Shown here: positions 1 to 10,927 of the stretch, one piece after another
How positions within the stretch are numbered: position 1 is the first letter of the stretch
Layout: every line of letters starts with the position of its first letter
DNA from: Chitinophaga sp. E66
Lineage (GTDB): Bacteria; Bacteroidota; Bacteroidia; Chitinophagales; Chitinophagaceae
NCBI GenBank assembly: GCA_019285755.1
Contig: CP079103.1
Span: 3,968,001 to 4,032,000 of the forward strand
Direction of reading: 5' to 3'
DNA: 64,000 nucleotides
Translations under genes and position numbers: made by a program
Notes under the pieces: generated by a model
The model's input: only the letters and a program-made list of their open reading frames with translations
Database searches by the model: none
Told to the model about the DNA's origin: nothing

Positions 1-753
1 CGATTTGTAGCTCATGTGCTTCAGATCGGGATGAATGCCGCGGTCGAACAGCGCCTGGGCAATATCATAGCCATCGGGTTCCATGCCGTTGCCTTTCGGG
101 AAGAACGGCGCGGGGTTCGTCAGCTGGATGCCGAAAGCATGGTTGCAGAGGCTCGACTGCTGCATATGCGTGAGGTTGATGGCCAGGATGGGAATACCTT
201 GCGCGAGGAGTCGGTCCAGGTTATCGAGGATCTCGGGGACGGGGAACACCTTCCCTTCGCCGGTACGGTTTACGCTGTCTACGAACGAATGGCAGCCTTC
301 CACCACGAAGAAGATATTGATGCGGTTGGCGGGGAGGCCGTTAGCGAAGGTCTCCGGCGTCACGATGTGGAAGATGTCGCTGTTATCGAGGTAGGCTTTG
401 AGGGTCCGGTTAACGAGGAAGTCGGTGTAGGCTTTGTAATCGTTCAGTACAATCTTTTTCAGCAGCGGTTCCGACAGTTTGTGCTGCGATCCGGGCCGGA
501 GGTGTTGCCGCAGGGGAATTACCTCCGCCGCCAGGTAGCTCTCCATGCTGTACAGCACGATGCCCAGCAGTACGCCTTCCGGGTATTGCGCCAGTTGCGA
601 AGGGTGGATCTGAGACTGGATGATATTGGGTATGTCCGTGCATTGCGATTGCAGCACTTTTACCTCGTTGCGGCCAAGCATATCGGTGACGCTGCCGGTT
701 TCGCTGAACAGTTGTTTCAGGATGGGATGGGTGTGAAAATCAAAGTATTGCAT
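1..753 (-). CDS. Membrane-dipeptidase (M19)-like metal-dependent hydrolase, partial
   Basis: The frame is open for 251 codons from an ATG at 753 to the window edge, so the C-terminus is missing. The N-terminus begins MQYFDFHTHP, a His-x-His metal-binding start. Further in are FVVEGCHSF and NLTHMQQSSLCNHAFG, which resemble the internal Glu-Gly and Leu-Thr-His segments of peptidase M19 (zinc dipeptidases of the amidohydrolase superfamily). There is no signal peptide, so a cytoplasmic location is expected. The reading frame shows no indel, unlike most genes here. Substrate cannot be read from the sequence; another amidohydrolase-fold enzyme is the alternative. Confidence 0.55.
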   Translation of the reverse strand, partial: MQYFDFHTHPILKQLFSETGSVTDMLGRNEVKVLQSQCTDIPNIIQSQIHPSQLAQYPEGVLLGIVLYSMESYLAAEVIPLRQHLRPGSQHKLSEPLLKKIVLNDYKAYTDFLVNRTLKAYLDNSDIFHIVTPETFANGLPANRINIFFVVEGCHSFVDSVNRTGEGKVFPVPEILDNLDRLLAQGIPILAINLTHMQQSSLCNHAFGIQLTNPAPFFPKGNGMEPDGYDIAQALFDRGIHPDLKHMSYKS

Positions 754-885
754 GACGTGGGGTTTTGCTGGGGTTATGAAACTACGTTACGCGGCTGTCG
801 TGGCGTGGAGATGGGGCTATGCTTCAGAATACGTAAGTTAAGGAATTTTTGAATGCCGGAAGGCGGAGGGCCGGCGGCTGCCGGG

Positions 886-920
886 CACAAAAAGCCGGCG
901 CCCTGTAGAGCGCCGGCTTT
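886..920 (-). terminator. Rho-independent terminator of the acyl-CoA dehydrogenase operon
   Basis: An 11-bp perfect stem, aaagccggcgc at 891-901 pairing with gcgccggcttt at 910-920, is followed on the minus strand by a T-run. It lies 19 nt beyond the stop codon of the acyl-CoA dehydrogenase. Confidence 0.8.
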
Positions 921-938
921 ATAAACAGGGGTAGTTCG

Positions 939-2292
939 CTATACGAATGCGCTAAAGCCGGTGATGGCCCTGCCTACAATAAGGGAATTGATCTCCTTGG
1001 TGCCTTCGTAGGAGTATATCGCTTCCGCATCGGCGACGAAGCGGGCTACGTTGTGCTCCAGAAGTATCCCGTTGCCGCCCATGACCTCGCGGGCGCGGCT
1101 AACGATGTCTCGTGTGCGGAGGGAGCAGAATACTTTGGCCAGGAGGCGTGCTCGTCCTTGAGCAGACCCTGGTCCTGCAATTCCGATAAGCGGAACACGA
1201 GCGACTGCATAGCCGTGAGGTTGGAAAGCATTTCCACCAGGTGGTTCTGTATGAGCTGGAAGGAGGCGATGGGCCTGCCGAATTGTTTTCTCTTGCGGGT
1301 ATAATCCAGCGCGTTCTCGTAAGCGCCGCGGGCGCACCCTACGGCCATCCAGGCCACACCGGCGCGGGTCATTTGCAGCACGCGGGCGGTATCCCTGAAA
1401 GAGTTGGCTTTTTGCAGGCGGTCTTTCTCTTCCACTACGCAATTATCGAGGGTAATGAGGCCGTTCTGCACGATGCGCAGGGCCATCTTTCCTTTGATCT
1501 TATCCACGTTGAAGCCGGGCGTTCCCTTGCGGACGAGGAACCCTTTCACTTCGCCGTCGCCCAGGTCTTTGGCCCAGATGACGGTGACGTCCGAAGGGGC
1601 GTTGCCGATCCATTTCTTTGCCCGTTCAGCACCCAGCCGTCTGCCGTGCGCTGCGCGGTTACGGTAAGCCCTCCCGCCGCGCCGGAGCCAACTTCCGGCT
1701 CCGTGAGCCCGAAAGCGCCGATGGTCTTGAACTGTTGCATACCAGGGAGCCATTCCTGCTTCTGCTCTTCCGAGCCGCAAAGATAAATGGACCCCATGGC
1801 CAGGCCGCTCTGTACGCCGAAGAAGGTGGCGATGCTGGCATCTACCCTGCCCATTTCCATAGCGATGATGCCTTCCATGAGGAACGATTTGCCGGGGCAT
1901 CCGTATCCTTTATACGTCAGCCCGCAGACGTTCAGCTCCGCGAATTTGGGAATGATCTCGTAAGGGAACTCATCATGCAGCCAGTAATTATTCACGATCG
2001 GCGCGATCTCGCGCTCCATGAACTCGCGGACTTTCAGCTGCAGGGCACGGTCTTCGTCGCTCAGGCGCAGATGCAGTTCGTAAAAATCGGCATTGATCTC
2101 AGGAAGTACCTTTTCCTTCTTCCCGCCTTCCATCATTTTCATCAAACCTTTCAACTGTTTGTCGTCCAGTTTGGAGAATCCTTCCATTACCTTTTGCAGA
2201 TCCACTTTCTTCGAGAGCTTGTTGAGCTGTTCGAAGTCGATGGATTTGAACAGGCGGTAGGCCTGCCGGATTTTTTCCAGTGTTCCTGCCAT
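939..2292 (-). CDS. Acyl-CoA dehydrogenase, glutaryl-CoA dehydrogenase-like
   Basis: A flavoprotein that oxidises an acyl-CoA thioester at the alpha-beta bond. The reconstructed protein has about 450 residues. An N-terminal helical extension (about residues 1-65, charged, MAGTLEKIRQAYRLFKSIDF) precedes the usual domain. Seen are LYYLCGSEEQK-type and GAFGLTEPEVGSG (FAD/substrate loop), KKWIGNA, TRKRKQFGRPIASFQLIQ, and near the C-terminus VMGGNGILLEHNV and YSYEGTKEIN, whose Glu matches the catalytic base of the glutaryl/isovaleryl group. Two deletions break the frame, near 1620 (a run of A after GQ) and near 1145. OsmC lies 42 nt upstream on the same strand, suggesting one operon. Exact chain specificity cannot be read. 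Confidence 0.85.
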
Positions 2293-2334
2293 GATATTAT
2301 CGTTTAATTAGTTGCTAGTTTTCCTGCCGCAGGA

Positions 2335-2772
2335 TCATATCATCCGTAAACATCTCTCCCCGTTCACCTCGGTACGGATCACCATGGTGCTTTCCAGCAT
2401 TTTGGAGATGGGACAAGCCTTTGCGATTTGCAGGAGCCTTTCCTTTTGTCCGGGATCGGCGTCCGGATGAAAATAGACGTCGCGGTCGATGTAGGAGGTC
2501 AGTTTACCGTCTGAGATGCGCTGCCACATGTTGCAGTTGACGGTGATGGAGGGGATGTCCCAGCCCTTACGGTCGATGTACATCCGCAGGGTGGCGAGGG
2601 TACAGGAGGCAAGGGAAGAAAGGAAAAGCGTGAAGGGATCAGGGCCGCTGTCCTGCCCGCCCGATTTCTCTGGCTCGTCTGCGATAAAAGTCCCGTTCCG
2701 CCATTCGATCACGCAGCGGTATTTCACTTCTCCGATGGTGCCGCGCACCGGTTTTTCCATTTTATACTGCAT
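2335..2772 (-). CDS. OsmC-family peroxide/thiol stress protein
   Basis: 145 residues, intact. OsmC/Ohr-fold proteins reduce organic hydroperoxides or act on small thiol substrates as homodimers. The two expected redox cysteines sit in SSLASCTLATLRMYIDRKGW (about residue 56) and AKACPISKML (about residue 119). PDPFTLFLSSLASC is typical of the OsmC/YhfA branch rather than Ohr. The start is the ATG at 2772; an internal Met four codons later would be an alternative. It is the first gene of a probable operon with the acyl-CoA dehydrogenase. Confidence 0.85.
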   Translation of the reverse strand: MQYKMEKPVRGTIGEVKYRCVIEWRNGTFIADEPEKSGGQDSGPDPFTLFLSSLASCTLATLRMYIDRKGWDIPSITVNCNMWQRISDGKLTSYIDRDVYFHPDADPGQKERLLQIAKACPISKMLESTMVIRTEVNGERCLRMI

Positions 2773-2902
2773 GCTGCAATTTACGGCTTAAACGGCAGTT
2801 ATGGCAACTATAAACGTGCCCATTCCCCTGCTATATGTTGTGGTAATGCTATATCCTTTGAACACGTCAATTCCATCGGCCCCTCATCTGTCCTGGAAAT
2901 AT

Positions 2903-3304
2903 TTATAAAGGAGGCAATTGATGTTCCGTGTAATTGTCATTATTGATAGGCGCAGGCAATGCTGCCGGAATTGTTACGAAAAAGTATAAAAGTGTAGATA
3001 GATGAGATACTGAGGCACGAACGAGCGCATCATAAAACGCATCGTCATCCGGCACCGGGTAAAAACCAGCCTGAATATACTCCTTACCCTTACGGACATC
3101 AAACATGACATCCTGGTATGCGAATAAAGGATAAATATCATCGGGACTACCTGCTTCTGCCGCCGTGATGTGAACGCAAGCTCCTGCTACTTCACGACAT
3201 TGCCGGAGTATATTCCGCAACCGGGCCGATTCATCGGCGTTCTGATAATCGATGTAGCCTATTTCGCGATAGAACGATGGCTCCATCTCCCATTTGCTCT
3301 TCAT
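2903..3304 (-). CDS. Hypothetical protein, translationally coupled to the amidohydrolase
   Basis: About 133 residues, no family recognised. The ATG at 3304 overlaps the TGA of the upstream amidohydrolase (stop 3306-3304) by one base, so translational coupling is likely. The composition looks like a folded cytoplasmic protein: acidic and aromatic, with DDIYPLFAYQDVMFDVRKG. There is no signal peptide, but a hydrophobic stretch (STLLYFFVTIPAALPAP) lies near the C-terminus. The frame is uninterrupted. I infer it is a real gene from the coupling and the coding-like composition. Confidence 0.6.
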   Translation of the reverse strand: MKSKWEMEPSFYREIGYIDYQNADESARLRNILRQCREVAGACVHITAAEAGSPDDIYPLFAYQDVMFDVRKGKEYIQAGFYPVPDDDAFYDALVRASVSHLSTLLYFFVTIPAALPAPINNDNYTEHQLPPL

Positions 3305-4385
3305 CAATCCGGGAATTGCGTTTTATCGATCTTGGGCAGTATGCGCAGGGCGTTTTTGTAGTATACCTTCTTGAGGATATTATCGGACAGGTTCAGCCCG
3401 TACATGCGCCAGAAGGCGTGGTATTTCTTGTGATAGGGAAGTATTCATCACCTGTCTCCAGTACGCGGAAGTACGTCGCGTATTCTTCCGGCACCCAGGA
3501 GTCTTTACCAAAGAGGATCCTGTCCTGGTACTTCTCGAAAAACGCCTTCGCCGCTTTAGGCTGGCGGCCCAGTTCCGCGATCACGGCGCCGAATTCCACC
3601 ACGATGTTGGGCATGGCGTCCATCAGTTGGGAGAGTTTGGCGAGGTCGTTGGCGTACCAGCCGAAGTGGGCGTCGATGAATATGGTTTTGGGGTGCTTCT
3701 TAAACATGCGGTGCTGCTCGGCGATGAGCGTTTCCCAGGGCGCGGGGTTGTCCGGTCCGCGTTTGCGCCCGGGGTGCGTCACTATCTCCAGCCAGCGTTC
3801 GTTGTGCTCGTCTACCGGGTCCCAGAAAGGTTTGGGGTCTGCGGTGTGGATGAGCACAGGGATCTTCAGTTCCCGCACTTAGCCCAGATGGCATCCAGGC
3901 GGGGATCGTCTACTTTAACGCGGTTACCTTTGTTGTCCTTTACGCTGAGGCCCAGGTTCTTGAAGACCTTCAGCCCCCGGCCCCTTCGCGCACGTCCTGT
4001 TCCAGTTGGGCCACGGCTTTGGCGGTCCAGCCGTCTTCGCCGATCCCGTTGAAGTTGATATTGGCAAATACGAGGAAGCGCTTTGGCTCATGGGCTTTGA
4101 TGTTGTCTGTCATGGCTTTCAGCCCGCTGCCGTTGCCGCCGCTGAGATTGACCATCACGCGCATATTGAGGCGGTCCATTTCTTTGGCGAGGTTCTCCAG
4201 CGAGGCGGACCCCATGTTCCATTGGTGGTTATGTACGTCTATAAAGGGAATTTCGCACGGGAGACGGGGTGCTCCGGCACTTTCAGGGTAGACACGGGAT
4301 CGTATTTCTCGAAGTCCATTTTCTGCTGTGCGAGCGAGGCGCCGGCGATTAAAAGGCACCCGGCGAGGGCATAAGTTCTGAGCAT
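3304..4385 (-). CDS. Secreted Tim-barrel amidohydrolase (Amidohydro_2 type)
   Basis: A metal-dependent hydrolase/decarboxylase of the amidohydrolase-2 group. The start at 4385 (MLRTYALAGCLLIAGASLAQQ) gives a clean signal peptide, so the enzyme is probably periplasmic. FIDVHNHQWNM supplies the His-x-His metal site, KIPVLIHTADP and IFIDAHFGWYAN later His ligands, and LFGKDSWVPEEYA the catalytic Asp. The C-terminus reads ALRILPKIDKTQFPD. At least four deletions break the frame (about 4243, 3978, 3878 and 3405). The first is a T4 run read as T3 directly before IDVHNH. Substrate unknown; secreted Bacteroidota members often act on small aromatic or sugar-derived acids, but that is not shown here. 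Confidence 0.8.
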
Positions 4386-4461
4386 AAGCGTTAAGGGTAA
4401 GATAGTCCTTTAAATTACGCATTACGGCCGATAATGCAAGCCTGAAATGACGAGCGGCGGA

Positions 4462-5609
4462 TCAGGATCTCTCCGGCACGGGATCCGCCTCCGCGGGTCG
4501 CGAAGGGTCGAATATGGCCACGCCCACCCTGGAATCGGCGCATCCGTAATACAGGTACCATTTGCCGCCATAAAACGCCATCCCTTCTATGAAGACCGTT
4601 CCGTCCTTATACTGCCCGCTCTTCTCGAAGGGCGCCATGGGGCGGAGGAAAGGCACATCCAGCCGGGAAAGGGGCTTTGTGGGGTCGGCAGCATCGAAGA
4701 GAACCTGTCCTGCGCAATAGGCGTTGGCATTGAACCGGGGATCGCGGTTGGGGCCGGATTTGTTTTTGCCGTTATAGAGCAGCAGGATGCCGTCTTTGGT
4801 TTTAATCGCCGGGGACCGCATTCCGTCAGGTCGCTATCAAAATACCCGTCACGCGGGCGGATAAACGCCTTCAGTTCGCCGGCCTCATCCACTACGGGTT
4901 CCCAGTCGGTCAGGTTATCCGACCAGGCGCCGTAAACACCGTTCTCTCCCAGTACATGAAATAGCGCCCGTTGATCTTTGCGATCACCTGGCGGCCGTTT
5001 TGAATCTCGGTAACCAGCGAAGCGGATTTGCTCCAGCGCTCCACGAACTTCCCGTTGAACGCTTTCGCGAAAGCAGGGCCGTGCTTCTCCCATTGCACCA
5101 GGTCGCGCGAGGTGGCCACGCCGAGACGGGCTACTTTGCGGTTCCATTGGGTATAGAGCATGACGTACAGTCCACCGGGCGTTACGGCCACGCGGGGATC
5201 TTCACATCCGCCGGGCCATTCGTTGGGCTTCTGGCTGTCTTCTCCGGGGAATAATACGGGTGTCTTCTTGCGGTCGAACGCGAGCCCGTCGGCACTCACA
5301 GCGTGCCCGATGCGGGAGGTGCGGTGCCCAATGCCTACGCCCGATTTATCCTCCGCGCGGTACAATACCACGATGCGCCCATCTTTCACCGCCACGGCGG
5401 GATTGAATGTATCGTTGGATTCCCAGGCTACGGAGTCCCCTTTCATAGGGCACCAAAAGCGGGTCAGGCTATCGGGGAGATGACGGGATTACGCCCCTCC
5501 GGGCGTACGAACCGCCCATGGCCCAGGCGGGCAGGCGGTGCTGCGCTACCAGGTTGTGCGCAGCCAATAACAGCAGTATTACAGGCAGTAAACGTGGAAT
5601 TTTCATCAT
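4462..5609 (-). CDS. Secreted GH130-type beta-propeller glycosidase/phosphorylase
   Basis: The start MMKIPRLLPVILLLLAAHNLVAQ is a signal peptide. The body shows five-bladed-propeller repeats typical of GH130/GH43-like enzymes: NPAVAVKDGRIVVLYRAED, IGHAVSADGLAFDR, WPGGCEDPRVAVTP (the GCEDPR segment is characteristic of GH130), LYVMLYTQWN, LTDWEPV, LLLYNGKNK and MAFYGGKWYLYYGCADSRVGVAIFDP. GH130 enzymes phosphorolyse or hydrolyse beta-mannosides. A secreted form more likely hydrolyses, since phosphorylases are normally cytoplasmic. Deletions near 5480, 4935 and 4815 split the frame. The gene sits between the amidohydrolase and the outer-membrane receptor on the same strand. Confidence 0.75.
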
Positions 5610-5619
5610 CCCTGAATAT

Positions 5620-5653
5620 ACAAAAAACCCGGCGATAATTCTATTCGCCGGGT
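5620..5653 (-). terminator. Terminator downstream of the outer-membrane receptor
   Basis: A 9-bp stem, acccggcga at 5627-5635 with tcgccgggt at 5645-5653, is followed on the minus strand by six T. It lies 36 nt past the receptor stop and ends that transcription unit before the GH130 gene. Confidence 0.8.
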
Positions 5654-5689
5654 CACCTTGCAACTATGGTTAACTATGGAAATTAAAGA

Positions 5690-8106
5690 TCAACCCGCAC
5701 GGCGGCTTTCCTCCTCGCTACCCGACTTCCTGTCGCGCGCTTCCTGTACCTTTTGGTTGCCGAAACGGTAAGTGAACGTGACATTCAGGGTGCGGTTCTG
5801 CCAGCGGTTATTCACCTGGAGGTAGACGTTGTTGAAATCCGCCGTGCCCTGGAAGCGCGCGGATGCAAAGATGTCATTCACGCTCACTTTCACCGTGCCT
5901 TTCTTTTTCAATACCGTCTTCTGCACGCCGGCATTTGCGGCCCACATCGACCTCGAACGCCAGATCCCAAATACGGTAGGGGCGCCATACCAGCCGCTCA
6001 GTTCGATCTTTATATCGGCGGGCAGTGAAAAGGTCTGGGTAGTATTCATATTCCACGCAAGCGCCTCGTTAGAGAAATCACCAAGCGTATCACGGATCGT
6101 ATAGGTGTTATGATATACAGCGGCATTAATGTTCGAGTTCCACCATTTCGTGATATCCATCGGCAATGTCAGCTCAGCGGTGTAATTCTTCCGCGTGCCG
6201 AGGTTGCGGGAAGTGCTCGTGGTTACTTTATTCTCCGGGTTGAGGATAAGGAATTCATCGATCACATCATTGGTTTGCGAGTACCCCGCAGAGAAGATGT
6301 ACTTGTTTTTGAACGTGTAAGTCAGTTCCGTGTTGTGCGTGTATTCCGGCGTCAGGTAGGAGTTGCCGCGGAAGAAGGTGTATTTGTCAAGGAAGAACAT
6401 GAACGGGTTCAGCTGCCCGTAACCCGGGCGGTTGATGCGCTTGTTGTAGGTAGCGCCCAGTTTATGATCGTCGGAGAATTTATAGTCGACGGTGATGTTG
6501 GGGAAGAAGTCGGTATAGTTCCGTTTGATGCGGTTCTTCAGGGAAATGGAGTTCGCGTCTGAAGTGGTGTTCTCCACGCGCAGGCCCGCGGTAAAGTCTA
6601 TTTTCTTCCAGTTTTTCTTTATCGTGGCATAGCCGGCAATGACATTTTCCCGGTAGATGAACTGATCGTATTGGGAATACACCGGACGGTACGCTCCGTT
6701 GATGAGCGAATCGTATACCATGTTATTGTTCGTTTCTACCCAGCTGCCTTTCGCGCCCGCTTCCAGCTTGTAGCCGCCGCCCAGTCCCTGTACCCAGTCT
6801 GCCTTAACGCTCCGGATCTCGATGTTGGTCACCGGCAGGGTGCGCAGGGCGCTCTGGCTGAGGATATACTTGTCGGATTCGCGCCGCATGCTGTCTGACA
6901 GGTAAGTGTGCATGCGGTTGTAAAACTTCGCATAGTCTGCGTCCATCGAGAATTCGGATCCGGTCGTATCGATCTTCAGTTTATAATTCAGGTTGGCGGA
7001 AATACCACGGAAGCGGTTATTGCCGGTTACTTCGGAATACAATATGGAATCGGTCTGTTGGTTGGGCCGCATGATCTCCGTTTCGCTCGGCGCGGTGCGC
7101 CAGAAGGCATTGGAATAACCGTTGGCCATTACGCCGATGGTTTGTTTCTCGGAAATAAAATAATCGAATCCGACCTTGGCGGAGCGGTTGAGGAAATCAT
7201 TCTTCTGGAAGATGCTCTGGTGATAATTCAACGGATCATCCCCTCCTACCTTGCGATGCAGTTCGCGCGTGTTGAAACCCTGGCGGTCGCCCCAGTTGAA
7301 GTTGCCGAAAGCATTGAATTTCCTGGTCCTCCAGTTGAGCGTAAGGCCGGTGCTGTAATAGAAATAGCGCCCAACGCCGCCGGAAAGGTTCACCGATCCG
7401 TTGGTGCCGGTGAGCTGGCCTTTCTTGGTTTTGATATTGATGATACCTGAAGATCCGGCGGCATCGTATTTCGCACCCGGACTGGTAATAATCTCGATGG
7501 AAGTTACGCCTTCGGCATTCATGCTTTTCAGCAGTTCGGAGAGCGCTTCATTAGAGAGATAAGTGAGCTTCCGTCGATCATTACGGTAACGCCCTGTTTC
7601 CCTTTTAGAATAAGGTTGTCGTCTTTATCGACGGTAACGCCCGGCGCGCGGCGCAGGAGGTCGAGCACGGTATTGCCGGCCGCAGCCACGCTGCCTTCCA
7701 CGTTGAGGACCGTCTTGCCCTCGGCCCTTTCTATAAAGGGTTTCTGTGCGGTTACTTCCACGCCTTTCAGGCTTTTGGGCGCGGCGGGCAGCACGAGGGT
7801 CTTGAGGTCGAGGGCTTTCTCCTGCAGCTGGAATGCTTCCGTGCGGGTGGTGGTGAAGCCCATCTGGGATACTTCAATAAAATACTTTCCCGGGTTGATG
7901 GATTCAAACTGGACTTTACCATCGGCGTCACTCATTTGACCTTTTACGAGCGAGGAGTCTACCGTTCTTTTCACCACTACGCTTGCGAAAGGAAGCGGGG
8001 CGCCACCGGCATCGGTGACTTTAAGGGAGATCTGTCGTTGTGCAAAAGCGGAGAACGACGAGCACACGACGAGTATCAGCACAATTAGAATGGAGCGAGG
8101 TTGCAT
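5690..8106 (-). CDS. TonB-dependent-type outer-membrane beta-barrel receptor with N-terminal carboxypeptidase-like domain
   Basis: About 805 residues. MQPRSILIVLILVVCSSFSAFAQ is a signal peptide. Residues about 25-110 form a carboxypeptidase-regulatory-like (CarboxypepD_reg) domain (PLPFASVVVKRT, GKYFIEVSQMGFTT). A plug domain follows (VLDLLRRAPGVTVDKDDN, SIEIITSPGAKYDAAGSSGIINIKTKK) and then a long beta-barrel ending TYRFGNQK plus a charged tail. The layout matches the Bacteroidota 'outer membrane beta-barrel' family with a TonB plug but no SusD partner. A single deletion near 7545 separates plug and barrel. The start at 8106 is chosen over an upstream TTG because it begins the signal peptide. 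Ligand unknown. Confidence 0.85.
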
Positions 8107-8306
8107 AAACAAGGTGAATAGTTGCTGAAAGGTTATTATAAAGTTCGGACGGATTAACGGATTTCATGGGCCGTTCATCCCAAATCCGCGCCACTGGATG
8201 ACTTCACGTAAAATTACCCGGCGGGCGGCGTACATGATAAAGACGAGGGCTCCTGCTGAAAGTTGCAGCGGTAGTGACGGGTGGTAAAGGGCAGATTTGA
8301 ATGGCA

Positions 8307-8347
8307 GGAAAAAGCACGGCACCGGCAAATAATAGCCGGCGCCGTGC
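8307..8347 (-). terminator. Terminator downstream of the SMP-30 lactonase
   Basis: A 13-bp stem with one mismatch (8314-8326 with 8335-8347) and a T-run on the minus strand, 46 nt past the lactonase stop. The rest of 8107-8393 is the probable promoter region of the receptor and holds no convincing gene. Confidence 0.75.
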
Positions 8348-8393
8348 TGCAATTACGTATCGGGACGTAGTTGAAATAGGATAAACGATTGAT

Positions 8394-9268
8394 TTATAAG
8401 CGGATCGTTCCGGCCGGAAGGCCCGATACACCGGGCTTAGCGGCAAAGAGATCCCCTGCCAGGGGTATTGTGACAGGTCGGTTTCCTTAGCGGCGGTAGT
8501 GATGAGTAGCTGATCGAGGCCAGCCCCTCCGAAGCAACAAGCCGTTGCGTTCGGTACGGGCACTTCTACGAATGCGATCTGTTCGCCGGTGGCGGGGTTC
8601 CAGCGGCCTGCGCCGAAGCCTCCCCATAAAGCGATCCACAGCATGCCTTCCGCGTCGCAGGTCATGCCGTCTGGGAGGCCTTGTTCCGGGGATGGTGATG
8701 ACGATGCGCTCGCCTGTAATCGTGCCGTCATCTTCGAAATCGAACGCCACGATGTTGCGGGCCAGGCTGTCGGTATAATACATGGCGTTCCCGCCGGGCG
8801 ACCAGGCCATGCCATTGGAGCAGGCTACGGCGGGGTACCGGACATGCGCTTTCAGGTCCGGGCCGATAACATACAGATCGCCTCCGCATGCGCGGTGGTC
8901 AAATGCCGTGGTACCGATCCAGAGGCGGCCCTGTGCATCCGCGGCGCCGTCGTTACAACGGAGATCGTTCCATTTGAGGCCCATGTCTGTCAGCAGCGTT
9001 GTGGTGCCATGCTCCAGGCTGAGGCGTGAAATACCGCCGTGATGGGCGATGATGAGGTGATGGCGGTCTTCCGGCAATGCCAGGGACACCTGGCGGCCGG
9101 GGTCCAGCTACGTACTTCACCCGTGGGTTCTTCCCGCACGAATACTTTACCGGCGGCAATATCCGCCCATATCCAGCGGCTGTGCGCATGGTCCCACCGC
9201 GGGCTCTCTCCTAACATATGCCCTGCTTTCAGCCAATGCGAAGCAGGGATCTTTTCATTCATTTTCAT
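8394..9268 (-). CDS. SMP-30/gluconolactonase family sugar lactonase
   Basis: A six-bladed propeller enzyme that hydrolyses sugar lactones with a divalent metal. Evidence: HMLGESPRWD near the N-terminus (the conserved metal Glu), KWNDLRCNDGAADAQGRLWIGT (the metal-ligand Asn/Asp segment), YPAVACSNGMAWSPGGNAMYYTDS, GLPDGMTCDAEGMLWIALWGG and GLDQLLITTA. The C-terminus GDLFAAKPGVSGLPAGTIRL is recovered after a deletion near 8460. Other deletions are near 9090 and 8690. There is no signal peptide, so it is cytoplasmic. It is divergent from the sugar dehydrogenase, the enzyme class that makes lactones. The start is 9268 or the in-frame ATG at 9262. Confidence 0.85.
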
Positions 9269-9331
9269 CCGGCCGAAATTTATTAAATAAAATCCTTGTC
9301 TGCACACTATTTCAGCAAAATATTCCTATCT

Positions 9332-9349
9332 TTCGGGTACGTACCCGAA
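9332..9349. promoter_or_regulatory. Perfect 18-bp palindrome, candidate operator
   Basis: TTCGGGTACGTACCCGAA is a perfect inverted repeat in the 130-bp divergent region between the lactonase and the sugar dehydrogenase, where it could control both promoters. A related site occurs upstream of SusC at 23157-23172. Binding by the nearby GntR regulator is inference. Confidence 0.6.
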
Positions 9350-9398
9350 TTATAGGGTTTACAGCTTCCATGTCTGTGATAATGATGATGTATACACG

Positions 9399-10904
9399 AT
9401 GAAAAAATGGCTTCCTTACCTCCTGCCCGCATTGCTTCCGGCAGGCATGCTTTTATCCTGCAACGGGGATAGACGATTCAACCAGCCCGTTACCGCCGCG
9501 CTCGAACTGGATTCTTCCATCGTAGGCATTTCCACCATCGCCGAAGGGCTGAACGTTCCTGGGAGATCTGCTGGGGCCGGATGGCAATATCTGGTTCACC
9601 GAACAAAGCGGTACCGTGAGTAAGATCGATCCCGCCACGGGCGAGAAGAAGTTAGTGCTCACCATCCCCGATGTATACCGCCACCGTTCGCTGGGGCTGC
9701 TCGGCATGGCCGTGCACCCAACGGAGCCATATGTGTACCTGGACTATACGCACCGGAACGATGATTCCTCCCTCGTGTCGCGCCTGGTGCGCTACACCCG
9801 CGGCAACGATACCTGACCGATCCGAAACTCCTGCTGGAGTTCCCAGGTAATACGGGCCACAACGGGTCGCGCGTGATCATCGGGCCGGATGGTAAAGTGT
9901 ATTTCTCCACCGGCGACGCCGCGCATGACGAATACGCGGGCGACACCTCGAAGCTCAACGGCAAAGTGCTCCGCCTCAATGCGGACGGCTCCGTACCGGC
10001 GGATAATCCCTACCCGGGAAATTACATGTGGTCGCGCGGGCACCGGAACATCCAGGGCCTGGCGTTTACCGACAACGGGCAGCTCTATGCCTCCGAACAT
10101 GGAGATGCCACGGATGATGAGCTGAACCACATTCAAAAAGCAGCTTATTATGCCTGGCCGCACATCGAAGGCTATGCCGACCGCCCGGACGAGAAAGCCC
10201 ATGCGGATTCGGCCCCTTTCACGCCACCCGTTATCGCCTGGACGCCCACCATCGCCCCGGCCGGCATCCAATACTATAACCACTCCGCCATCCGCGACTG
10301 GCAGAACACCATATTGCTGGGCACCCTCAAAGGCGCCAGCCTCCATGTGATCCGGCTGAATGAAGCGCGTGATTCCGTGATCGGCGAGAAGGTATATTTC
10401 ACCCAGCAGTTCGGCCGCATCCGCGCCCTCTGCGTATCTCCCGACGGCGACATTTACCTGGCCACCAGCAACCGCGACTGGAACCCCGGCAAAGGGTTCC
10501 CCATCCCGGCAGACGACCGGATCATCCGCCTCTCTCCCATCGAAACTTCCAAAGGCCTCGTGATCCTTCCCGGCCCCGCGGCAGCGCTCTGCCGCGCCCG
10601 TGGCCAAGGGCCCCGCCATCTACAAAAGCTATTGCGAAGCCTGCCATAAAGCGGACGGCAAGGGCGTGCTGGCTCATTCCCCGCCCTCGATCAAAGCAAG
10701 ATCGTTACCGGGAAGCCTGAAGCCCTGGTTAACATCCTGCTCCACGGCAGCAAATCATCCGCAACTGAGCAGATGCCCGCCTTCCAGTTCCTGTCTGACG
10801 AAGACATTGCCGCCGTGGCGTCCCATGTGCGCAGCAGCTGGAGCAATAAGGCAGACGCCGTAACGCCCGAAGCGGTAAAAGCATTACGGAAACCGGCTAA
10901 GTAA
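9399..10904 (+). CDS. Secreted glucose/sorbosone-type sugar dehydrogenase with C-terminal cytochrome c
   Basis: A PQQ-type soluble aldose dehydrogenase fold (GSDH family) anchored as a lipoprotein: the signal peptide ends MLLSCNG, a lipobox cysteine. Propeller motifs include VPWEICWGPDGNIWFTEQ, LLGMAVHP, FPGNTGHNGSRVIIGPDGK, YMWSRGHRNIQGLAF, LYASEHGDATDDELNHI and FGRIRALCVSPDGDIYLATSNRD. After about residue 390 a c-type cytochrome domain contains CEACHKADGKG (heme CxxCH) and a distal MPAFQFLSDEDI methionine. The enzyme would oxidise sugars in the periplasm and pass electrons through the fused heme. Deletions are near 9560, 9813, 10590 and 10680. It is divergent from the lactonase. Confidence 0.85.
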
Positions 10905-10927
10905 CAAACGAAACCAACCAACTTACC

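Noticed and set aside
16..852. 278-codon plus-strand open frame at the left edge
   Set aside because: The minus strand gives a clean M19-like hydrolase with metal motifs across the same bases. The plus reading has no recognisable motif.
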